Assembly: GCF_030297015.1 (NCBI RefSeq)
Contig: NZ_AP028056.1
Coordinates: forward strand, 2,056,939-2,120,938
Source: Brooklawnia propionicigenes
Lineage (GTDB): Bacteria; Actinomycetota; Actinomycetes; Propionibacteriales; Propionibacteriaceae
Direction of reading: 5' to 3'
DNA: 64,000 nucleotides
Shown piece after piece: positions 36,123 to 43,819 of the stretch. Positions within the stretch are counted from its first letter, which is position 1. Each line of letters opens with the position of its first letter. Position numbers and translations under genes: made by a program. The notes under the pieces are model-generated. The model saw nothing but the letters and a program-made list of their open reading frames with translations. It made no database searches and had not been told where the DNA came from.

Positions 36123-36443
36123 ATGGGATCTACGCGGAGGCATTTCACGGCGGAGTACAAAGCTAACGCGGTGGCGTTGGTGTTGGATGATGGGCGGTCG
36201 ATCGCTGAGGCGGCACGGAATATCGGCGTCCTCGAGAAGACGTTAGGGAAATGGGTGAAGAAAGAACGAGACTTGCGCGATGAGCAGCGTGACCCGGACG
36301 AGCCTTTGACCCGCTCGGAACGGGCCGAGCTCGAACAGCTCCGCGCGGATTACCAGAGACTGCTGGACGAAAACGCTCATCTCCAGATGCAGGCCAGTTT
36401 CGCAAAAAAAGTGGCGACCTGGTTCGCGAAAGACCAGCAGTGA
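36123..36443 (+). CDS. IS3-family transposase OrfA
   Basis: A 106-residue DNA-binding subunit. A helix-turn-helix (AEYKANAVALVLDDGRSIAEAARNIGVLEKTLGKWVKKE) is followed by a leucine-zipper-like coiled coil (SERAELEQLRADYQRLLDENAHLQMQ). It ends four bases into orfB (GTGA overlap). A run of seven A followed by G at 36404-36411 allows a -1 shift into the orfB frame, giving the OrfAB transposase. Confidence 0.92.
   Translation: MGSTRRHFTAEYKANAVALVLDDGRSIAEAARNIGVLEKTLGKWVKKERDLRDEQRDPDEPLTRSERAELEQLRADYQRLLDENAHLQMQASFAKKVATWFAKDQQ
36404..36411 (+). promoter_or_regulatory. A7G slippage site for -1 frameshift in IS3
   Basis: AAAAAAAG lies 33 bp before the end of orfA. The -1 frame (KKSGDLVRERPAVK) is open from here into orfB. 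Such A6G-type sites produce the OrfAB fusion in IS3-family elements. Confidence 0.75.
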
Positions 36444-37324
36444 AGTTTGCTGCGATCGCGGACTGGGCTGATCAGGGCGTTTATCCGGTGGTGTTCATGT
36501 GTCGGGAACTCCAGGTGTCGACCTCGGGCTATTACAAGTGGCGGGGCCATCGGGTTTCGGCCAGGCACGACCAAGACGATCTGCTGATGGGATTGATTCG
36601 ACATTTTCACGCCAGCAGCCCGGGCCGGCCTGGGGTCCGACGCATTCATGCCGAACTCGCTGCTGGCGGGCACCGGGTATCGCGCAAGCGGGTATGGCGG
36701 CTGATGCGGGCGCTGGGTGTCCAGGGCCGTCATCCCGCGGCGTGGCGGCGAACCACGGTGGCTGGCGAGCATCCGGTGCCAGCCCCAGACCTGATCGGTC
36801 GAAGGTTCGAGGCGTCGGCACCGAACGAGAAGTGGTGCGGTGATATCACGTATGTCAAGACGTGGAATGGCTGGGCTTATCTGGCGACGGTGATCGACCT
36901 GTATTCCAGGAAGGTGGTGGGCTGGGCTGTCGATGACCATATGCGTACCTCGTTGGTCACTGATGCTTTAGATATGGCTCGGGTTCATCGCCAGCCTCGG
37001 ACACGCGTGATTTTTCATTCGGACCGTGGGACGCAGTATACGTCGACGGATTTTGCTAAGTACTGTCGGAAACACAAGATTCGTCGATCATTGGGCCGTA
37101 CCGGGATTTGTTACGATAACGCCGTCGCGGAATCGTTCTTCGCGACCTACAAGAAGGAACTCATCCATACCCGGCCTTGGCCAGACCTCAAGACTCTGAA
37201 GAAGTACACGTTTTCTTGGATTGAGGAATACTACAACCAGACTCGTCGCCATTCAACGCTCGGATACTTGACACCGCAAGAATATGAGCTAGGCTACAGA
37301 AACATACTTGAACTCGCAGCCTAA
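36440..37324 (+). CDS. IS3-family transposase OrfB (DDE integrase)
   Basis: A 294-residue catalytic subunit. An HTH_21-like part (HASSPGRPGVRRIHAELAAGGHRVSRKRVWRLMRALGV) is followed by an rve integrase core with Asp in WCGDITYVKTWNG, Asp in FHSDRGTQYTS and Glu in YDNAVAESFFATYKKE. The end YYNQTRRHSTLGYLTPQEYE is typical of the family. Intact, so the element may be active. GTG 36440 is the formal start, but the active form is probably the OrfAB frameshift product. Confidence 0.94.
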   Translation: MKFAAIADWADQGVYPVVFMCRELQVSTSGYYKWRGHRVSARHDQDDLLMGLIRHFHASSPGRPGVRRIHAELAAGGHRVSRKRVWRLMRALGVQGRHPAAWRRTTVAGEHPVPAPDLIGRRFEASAPNEKWCGDITYVKTWNGWAYLATVIDLYSRKVVGWAVDDHMRTSLVTDALDMARVHRQPRTRVIFHSDRGTQYTSTDFAKYCRKHKIRRSLGRTGICYDNAVAESFFATYKKELIHTRPWPDLKTLKKYTFSWIEEYYNQTRRHSTLGYLTPQEYELGYRNILELAA

Positions 37325-37349
37325 ACAGCTATCCACTTTATCGGGAACA

Positions 37350-37713
37350 CTCCAGCCCTACGCCGGTCGATCAGGGGCGCGGTGCCTGGGTTGCGGCTGT
37401 GTTGTCAGTTCTTCACCGGATCGGGGTTTCGGAGTCGTTCGGCTACAGCGAGCTGGAGACGGTGTCGAACATTGTCATGTTCATCCCGCTCGGGGTGGTG
37501 CTGGCGCTGGCGTTACCGCCCGCGCGACGGTGGATCGGGTTCGTCGTGCTGCCGTTGTTGTCTGCGGTCATTGAGTGTGCGCAGTTCGTGGTGTTGCCGC
37601 GGCGGTACTCCAGCTTTGGCGACGTGGTGGCGAATTCGATCGGGGGCTGGATCGGAGTCAGCCTGGTCATCGTGATCGCCGAGTTCGTTGCCGAGGGGCG
37701 GCAGGGCCAGTGA
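37350..37713 (+). pseudogene. VanZ-like gene, 3' piece
   Basis: Continuation of the gene begun at 35978: SPTPVDQGRGAWVAAVLSVLHRIGV, then NIVMFIPLGVVLALALPPARRW, LLSAVIECAQFVVLPRRYSSFGDVVANSIGGWIGV and a last helix. These are the conserved membrane blocks of VanZ-like proteins, linked in some bacteria to glycopeptide tolerance or lipid handling. With the IS in place no full protein can be made. Confidence 0.8.
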
Positions 37714-37761
37714 GGGGCATGGGGGAGCGCGGGTGAGCGCGTCCATGCTGAAGGCTGTCGG

Positions 37762-37855
37762 TCCCAAACGCTCGCCGTCCGTACAATCCGCTCGCCGTAA
37801 GGCAGTTCGCTTCTGTTGGAACGTGAGCGAACTTACTTACGGCGAGCGTTTGGGA
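37762..37855. repeat. 94-bp element with 17-bp inverted ends
   Basis: The ends TCCCAAACGCTCGCCGT and ACGGCGAGCGTTTGGGA are perfect complements. Inside, AGTTCGCT and AGCGAACT form a second stem, and CGCTCGCCGTAAG repeats part of the end. It lies between the broken vanZ-like gene and the end of nadC, which converge, so it may be a MITE or a bidirectional terminator. Confidence 0.8.
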
Positions 37856-38016
37856 GGTGGTGGACGGGGGACGCGACGGGGACGGACTCGCGCTTCGTGG
37901 GCAGCAGCACCGTCCAAATCGCCATCGCCAACGAATGGCTCAGACAGCAGCTGTCCATCGACCCGTGCCCGTTCGTCGATGCAGGCTCTGCGGCAGACAG
38001 CAGCGGGGCCTGGGCC

Positions 38017-38913
38017 TCAAACCATGTCCAGGCCGAGATCGAGGACGACGGCCGAGTGGGTCAACGCGCCCACAGCGACGTAGTCGACGCCGGTGGCTGC
38101 GACCGCGGGGGCGTCGGGCAGGGTGAGCCCTCCGGATGCCTCGGTCATCACGCCGGCCGGCCGGGCGATCTGCACGGCCTGGGCCATTTCGTCCGCGGGC
38201 ATGTTGTCGAGCAGCACCAACTGGGCACCTGCCGCCACTGCTTCGCGGACCTGGTCGAGGGTGTCGCACTCCACCTCGCAGGTCACGCCGGGAGCATGAG
38301 CGCGAACCGCCTCAAGTGCCGCGGTGATGGACCCCGCGGCGGCCACGTGATTGTCCTTGATGAGGGCCGCATCTCCCAGTCCCATCCGATGGTTGACGCC
38401 ACCGCCGCACCGCACCGCATACTTCTGCAGCACGCGCAGCCCCGGGACGGTCTTGCGGGTATCCCGCACGCGGACCCCCGAGTCTCCGAGGGCGTCGACC
38501 CAGGCAGCGGTGGCGGTGGCCACCCCCGACAACTGTCCGAGCAGGTTGAGCAGCGTGCGCTCGGCAGTCAGCAGGGTCCGAAGCGGGGCCTCGATCTCCA
38601 AGACCGCGTCTCCTGGACGCACCCTGTTGCCATCGCTGATCAATATCGAGGTGGACGCGTCATCGCCATTGCGGTCGGCGAGCACATGCAGGGCAGCGGC
38701 GGCTACCGGGACCCCGGCCAGGCAGCCGGCCTGCCGGGAGACCACCCGCGCCCGGCCACGCTGCGTGGGCCCGAAGATGGCGCCGGTCGTGACGTCCGGG
38801 CCCCAGGACAGGTCCTCGTCCAGCGTCCGGTTGATGACCTCGAGGACGAGGGCGGTATCGAGGCCGGCGTCCTCCAGAGCGACCCCCCAGGCGCCGACGC
38901 GCTGGCGGGTCAT
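38017..38913 (-). CDS. nadC: Nicotinate-nucleotide pyrophosphorylase (QPRTase)
   Basis: A 298-residue enzyme joining quinolinate and PRPP to nicotinate mononucleotide with loss of CO2, the last de novo step before NAD assembly. Marks are LDEDLSWGPDVTTGAIF, AERTLLNLLGQLSGVAT, RDTRKTVPGLRVLQKYAVRCGGGVNHRMGLGDAALIKDNH and the C-terminal VDYVAVGALTHS. Start ATG 38913 overlaps the nadB stop (ATGA). Third gene of nadABC. Confidence 0.95.
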   Translation of the reverse strand: MTRQRVGAWGVALEDAGLDTALVLEVINRTLDEDLSWGPDVTTGAIFGPTQRGRARVVSRQAGCLAGVPVAAAALHVLADRNGDDASTSILISDGNRVRPGDAVLEIEAPLRTLLTAERTLLNLLGQLSGVATATAAWVDALGDSGVRVRDTRKTVPGLRVLQKYAVRCGGGVNHRMGLGDAALIKDNHVAAAGSITAALEAVRAHAPGVTCEVECDTLDQVREAVAAGAQLVLLDNMPADEMAQAVQIARPAGVMTEASGGLTLPDAPAVAATGVDYVAVGALTHSAVVLDLGLDMV

Positions 38914-40544
38914 GCCGCCACCTGGTGACCGCAGATCGGGTCGGTGAAGCTGAGGACGACCTGGCCGGCCTCGTCGAGCTGCTGATCGATGTGAAGTCGC
39001 CACGTCTCGCGGCGCTGCGTGTAATCACTGCGCCGGTGGCAGCCGCGCGACTCGGTGCGTTCGGCGGCAGCCGTCGCGACGAGCTGGGCTACCTGCGCCG
39101 CATTGGTTGCGGTCAGCACGGCATCGTCGAGTCGAGGGGCAGCAGGCAGATCGGCCAGCACCCTGAGGGCATCAGCCAGTCCGACGGCATCCCGCAGCAC
39201 CGACACATGATCAGCCATGGCCTCCCGGATGTCGTCGACCACCTCGGCAGCTCGCAATCCGGCGGCCGGGCGGGCGGAAGCCGGTCCGGGCAGCGGACGC
39301 GAACGAAGATCGACCGCGAGTTCGGCCGCCGCACGTTCGCCCATCACCAATGCTTCGGTCAGCGAATTGGACGCCAGCCGGTTGGCCCCCTGGACACCGG
39401 TGCAGGCCGCCTCGCCGATCACCCGGAGCCCCGGCACGCTGGTGACGCCCGACATCGTGGCCGCCACCCCGCCGCAATGGTAATGCGCGCCCGGCCTTAC
39501 TGGGATGGGCTCAGTAACCGGGTCCACTCCGCGCTCGCGGCACATGGCCAGAATCGACGGGAAAGAGGTCTCCCAGCGCTCGGCTCCGAAGCCGGTGGCG
39601 TCGAGGAACAGATGGTCTTCTCCGGTGGCGGCCATGTGGGCCTGCTCGGCGGCGGAGACCACATCGCGCGGCGCGAGATCGGCGAGCGGGTGGACCCCGG
39701 CCATCACCCGGCGTCCGGCGCTGTCGATGAGGAATGCGCCTTCGCCGCGCACGGCCTCAGAGATCAGGACGCCACGGTCACCGGGAATCCGATGCGCCGG
39801 CGGCACCACCAGGATCGTCGGATGGAATTGCATGAACTCGGCGTCGCGGATCACCGCGCCGGCACGCAGCGCCGCCGCCAACCCGTCGCCAGTCGAGACC
39901 TCCGGGTTGGTGGTGGTCGGCCACAGCTGACCGATGCCGCCGGTCGCCAGCAGCACGGCGCGGGCGCTGACCTCCCCGATGCGCGACTGATCGTCCAGAA
40001 CACGGACGCCGCAGGCCTGGTGGCCGGCATCGGTGAGCACATCGACGAGCCGGGTGCCGGTCAGCACGTCAAGCTTCCCGAGCACGGAATCGATGAGGGT
40101 ACGTTCCACCTCGTGACCGGACTGATCCCCGCCGGCGTGCAGAATCCGGCGGGCGTGGTGGCCGCCCTCCAGGTGCAGGTCGATGGCACCGCTGGCGTCG
40201 GTATCGAAGTGGGCGCCCAGCCCGATCAGCCGCCGCAACGCATCCGGGGCATGGACGACCAGATCGCGCACAGCGTCCTCGTCGCACAGCCCGGCCCCGG
40301 CGACCAGAGTGTCATTGAGGTGAAGCTCGGCATCGTCATCGGGCGACCAGACCGCGGCCAGCCCGCCTTGGGCCCAATCGGTGCTGGAGTCGGTGATCTC
40401 GCCGCGAGTGACGACTGCGACATCAAGTCCCGCCGCAAGCAGGCCGACCACCGCCGACAAGCCGGCAGCGCCGGTGCCTACCACCACGACATCGCAGTGG
40501 CGCGTCCACGAGACCTCTGCGCTCGGCAGTTGCGCGCCGTTCAT
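38910..40544 (-). CDS. nadB: L-aspartate oxidase
   Basis: A 544-residue flavoenzyme oxidising L-aspartate to iminoaspartate, which NadA condenses to quinolinate. The FAD motif is [15 protein letters not shown] near the start, followed by [41 protein letters not shown] and [40 protein letters not shown]. The ATG at 40544 overlaps the nadA stop (TGATG); the GTG at 40547 is an alternative. Middle gene of the operon. Confidence 0.95.
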   Translation of the reverse strand: [544 protein letters not shown]

Positions 40545-41593
40545 CACTCACCACCGCCCGGGTTGCCGATGCTGATCATTCGCTCGACGGCCCGGCGCGC
40601 CTTGGCGGCGATTGCCGGGTCGACGGTGACCTCGTCGTGGCCCTCCTCGATGCAGCTCAGCAGCTTGTCGCGGGTGGTCATCTTCATGAACGGGCAGATC
40701 GCGCGAGGATTGACCGGCTCGAAGTCGGTGAGCCCGTTGACCTGGCGCAGCTGATGCAGCATGCCCACCTCGGTGGCCACCAGCACCGTCGCCGAGGTGG
40801 TGGCGCGGGCTGCGGTCAGCATGCCCCCGGTGGACAGGATGTGGGTGCGCTCGGCGGGCAACTCGCCCCGTCCGGCCAGCCATAGCGCGCTGGTGGTGCA
40901 GCCGCACTCGGGGTGGACGAACAACTCGGCGTCCGGGTTGGCGTGCACCTGATCGATGAGATCGCTGGGCGAGATGTCGGCGTGCACGTGGCATTCGCCC
41001 ATCCAGGTGTGGATGTTGTCGCGGCCCAGCGTGCGGCGCACATGCGCGCCGAGGAACTGGTCGGGGCAGAACAGCACCTCGGTGTCCGCCGGAATCGAGC
41101 GGACCACCTCAAGAGCATTCGACGACGTGCAGCAGATGTCGGTCTCGGCCTTCACGGCAGCGGTGGTGTTGACGTAGCTGACCACCACTGCGCCGGGGTG
41201 CTGGGCCTTCCATTCGCGCAGCTGATCGGCGGTGATGCAATCGGCCAGTGAGCAGCCGGCTTTCGCGTCCGGGATGAGCACCCGCTTGTCAGGGGAGAGA
41301 ATCTTGGCGGTCTCGGCCATGAAGTGCACACCGGCGAAGACGATCGTGGACGCATCGCACTCGGCAGCGATCCGCGACAGCGCCAAGGAATCACCCACGT
41401 GATCGGCGACGTCTTGAATCGCGGGGTCCTGGTAGTTGTGCGCCAAGATGACCGCGTCCTGCTTGCGTGCTGCCCGGCGTACCCGGTCGGCCCACTGCTC
41501 GAAGTCGTTGTCGATGGTTGGTGCTGAAGGTGTCGAGGTTGGCGCCGAAGGTGTCACATTTGGCGCCGAGGGCGGCAGAACTGTGGTCGTCAT
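40544..41593 (-). CDS. nadA: Quinolinate synthase
   Basis: A 349-residue [4Fe-4S] enzyme making quinolinate from iminoaspartate and dihydroxyacetone phosphate. Read from ATG 41593. The first 30 residues are low-complexity (Ala/Pro/Ser/Thr, from a short GGCGCCGA-type DNA repeat) and not family-typical. Core marks are [38 protein letters not shown], the cluster Cys in [14 protein letters not shown] and [11 protein letters not shown]. First gene of the nad operon, 79 bp from the divergent nrtR gene. Confidence 0.95.
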
Positions 41594-41627
41594 CAGAAGG
41601 CTCCCTATCCGATTCAGAGACGAGAAC

Positions 41628-41648
41628 TTTTCGACGGATAGTCGAAAA
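41628..41648. promoter_or_regulatory. Palindromic candidate NrtR operator
   Basis: TTTTCGAC-GGATA-GTCGAAAA has perfect 8-bp arms and a 5-bp spacer. It lies between the divergent nadA and nrtR starts, where a shared operator is expected. A possible -10 for nrtR (TAGCAT) follows at about 41660. The binding partner is inferred from position. Confidence 0.6.
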
Positions 41649-41672
41649 CATCTGAACTGTAGCATATGCGTC

Positions 41673-42398
41673 GTGAAGAGAGCACCTTTCAGAGACCGGA
41701 CGGGGGTGGCGAAGTATCGCCACGAGGTGCTCGCCGTCGTGCTCCGTGCCGCGGATGGTGAGCAGGCGCGGCTCAAGGTGCTCGTCCGGCGCCGCGAACA
41801 TGAGCCGTTCGCCGGTGAGCTGGCCCTGCCCAGTGGCCCCGTCGAGGTGGACGAGTCGATGGAGGACGCGGTTACCCGCCATCTGGCCAGTCAGCTCGGG
41901 CTTGCCGGACTCGCGCACCGCGAGCAGCTGGAGACCTACTCCGATCCCGAACGGGACCCCTTCGAACGCACCATCGCCACCGCGTATCTGGGCCTGGTGC
42001 CGAGCGACGCCGAGCTGTCGTTGGTTTCTGAAGCGGTCTGGGTGGACGTGACCGATCTGCCGGAGATGGCTTTCGATCACCACCTGGTCATCGAGAGCGC
42101 GCTGAAGCGGCTTCGCGGCAAGTTCTCATACACAAATATCGCGTTCGCGCTGGCTCCGGCCGAGTTCACGATGGCGAGCCTGCGTGGCATCTACGAGGCA
42201 GCCCTCGGTCACGAGGTGGACGTCACCAACCTCCTGCGGGTGCTCCAGCGCCGCGGGCAGATCGAACGGGTCGGCACTCTCGCCGGGTCTGGGGCCCGCG
42301 GCGGGCGTCCGCCGAGCACCTGGAAGTTCACTTCGAACGAGTACCAGGTCACTGATCCGTTCGCAGCGCTGGGTCCCGGTCGGCGGACGACGGTCTAG
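41673..42398 (+). CDS. nrtR: NrtR-type NUDIX transcriptional regulator
   Basis: A 241-residue protein from GTG 41673. The N-terminal two thirds are NUDIX-like ([45 protein letters not shown]) with a degenerate catalytic box, fitting a sensor that binds ADP-ribose-type ligands. The C-terminal part is a winged helix ([37 protein letters not shown]). NrtR proteins repress NAD synthesis genes, and the divergent nadABC operon here is the obvious target. A local palindrome fits. Confidence 0.9.
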   Translation: MKRAPFRDRTGVAKYRHEVLAVVLRAADGEQARLKVLVRRREHEPFAGELALPSGPVEVDESMEDAVTRHLASQLGLAGLAHREQLETYSDPERDPFERTIATAYLGLVPSDAELSLVSEAVWVDVTDLPEMAFDHHLVIESALKRLRGKFSYTNIAFALAPAEFTMASLRGIYEAALGHEVDVTNLLRVLQRRGQIERVGTLAGSGARGGRPPSTWKFTSNEYQVTDPFAALGPGRRTTV

Positions 42399-42448
42399 TT
42401 TCGACCTGGCCGCGAGTGTTGGACGCCGCGGAGTCGCAACCACTGGTC

Positions 42449-43600
42449 TCAGACGCGAGGATTCGGCTCTGGATTGGCGGGGTCGGACTGGCCGTTCTTC
42501 GAAGCGTCGGCAGCGTTCGTGTTGAGTGCCTGCTGGACGGCCTCCTGCACGCGTGCGTCCTCGCGTTCCTGGCGACGCGCGGCCGATTCCCGGCGAAGAC
42601 GAATACCTAGCCACACGAGCGCTCCGACTGCCGCGAGAGTAAGCAGCAGCATCCACGAGATGGCTAGCGTGCCGGCCTTCGCATAGACGGGGTCGAACTG
42701 TGACGTGGTCCCCGCGGCGTCGAGTGCCAGCGGAATGACGGTGGCGGTGCCGGTCAACCACACCAGAGGAGCGACGTGGACGACCGTGGTGACGTCCCAG
42801 GTCTCCCCGGGCAACAGCTGCGGGAGATCGTCCTCAGCCTCCACTTCGGAGGAGAAGAGGCCGAACGGGCCGGACACGTCGGTGCCGTGGAGGGCCGCAA
42901 TGACGGTGTTTCCGGTGTTGCGGATGGTGTAGCTGAGCGTGGCGTCGCCGCCGGCGAACGGATTCATGCTGCCCGCCCAGTCCAGCTGCGCATTCTCGAC
43001 GGCAATGCCGGGGGCGAGATCTCCGCTGACGCGCAACGCCATCTTGATGCCGAGGCGCCTGTCGGTGTTGACCTGGCTCGCGTCCGACGACGACGTGAGC
43101 GAGGTGAGGATGCCGCCGACGTAGTCGCCCGGGGTGGCGTTGTCCGGCACGCTCACGGTGAATGCGTACTCGACCGAGGAACCCGGATCGATGCTCAGAT
43201 GATCGCCCTCGCCGTGCACCCAGGCGCCGACGCCTGTCGGTGTCGCGCCGGCCTCGTTGAGATCGAGCTGGCCGTCTTCATTGGTGTAGCCGTCGGCGGC
43301 GTAGATGCCGAGTTCGAGCGATTCGCTGCCGCGGTTGGTGATGACGATGGAATCACTCAGTTCGTTTCCCGGATTGATGCTGTAGCTGTAGCTGCTGCGC
43401 TGCGCCCCGAATCCGTTGTCGCCGGTGCGCACCGTCCACGTCACCTCGCCGTCGGCAAATGCCTGCGTGGGGATGGCCAGACCAATGCCCACGACGGCGG
43501 CCAGCACGGCTATGAGGGCGGTGACGATCGCGTGGGCGGGGGGCCGGTGAGTCTGGAGGTGGGGGCGGATGCGGACAAGATGACGGGTATGAGCGCTCAT
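42449..43600 (-). CDS. DUF916-type cell-surface protein
   Basis: A 383-residue exported protein. A signal peptide (about 1-49, ending QAFADGE) leads to an Ig-like DUF916 domain (VTWTVRTGDNGFGAQRSSYSYSINPG-ELSDSIVITNRGSESLELGIYAADGYT), a second beta domain, one membrane helix near 310-335 (LAISWMLLLTLAAVGALVWL) and a charged cytoplasmic tail. DUF916 proteins accompany WxL-domain surface proteins and bind them or peptidoglycan. The neighbouring phosphatase ends in a WxL-like domain, so the two may form a surface complex. Confidence 0.8.
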   Translation of the reverse strand: MSAHTRHLVRIRPHLQTHRPPAHAIVTALIAVLAAVVGIGLAIPTQAFADGEVTWTVRTGDNGFGAQRSSYSYSINPGNELSDSIVITNRGSESLELGIYAADGYTNEDGQLDLNEAGATPTGVGAWVHGEGDHLSIDPGSSVEYAFTVSVPDNATPGDYVGGILTSLTSSSDASQVNTDRRLGIKMALRVSGDLAPGIAVENAQLDWAGSMNPFAGGDATLSYTIRNTGNTVIAALHGTDVSGPFGLFSSEVEAEDDLPQLLPGETWDVTTVVHVAPLVWLTGTATVIPLALDAAGTTSQFDPVYAKAGTLAISWMLLLTLAAVGALVWLGIRLRRESAARRQEREDARVQEAVQQALNTNAADASKNGQSDPANPEPNPRV

Positions 43601-43819
43601 GGAAGGTCCTCAGCGTGTTGCGATATCTGGTAGTCAGTGCGAAGTAGTGAGTTGTGGTGCGGACGAGCGATGGTTCCTTGGTTCGGGGGACTGCTCGATC
43701 CGCCCGATCCGCTCGATTCCACCGGAACGGACCAGGACGGCCGGCCGATGTGCGCGCCGACCGCCCTGGTCTGTCGTCCGGTCAGATGATGATCATGCAA
43801 GTAGTTCGGCGAGTGTTGT

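Larger units (their letters stand above)
36059..37349 (+). mobile_element. IS3-family insertion sequence
   Basis: About 1.29 kb. The left end GTTCCCGGTTTGGTGGACAC matches the complement of the right end (GTTCCCGATAAAGTGGATAG) over most positions. It carries overlapping orfA and orfB with a slippage site. It splits a VanZ-like gene. Exact outer bases and the 3-bp target duplication are not certain. Confidence 0.88.

Noticed and set aside
38925-40754. Long plus-strand frame (609 codons) opposite nadB
   Set aside because: It lies antisense to the intact L-aspartate oxidase gene and shows no family features.
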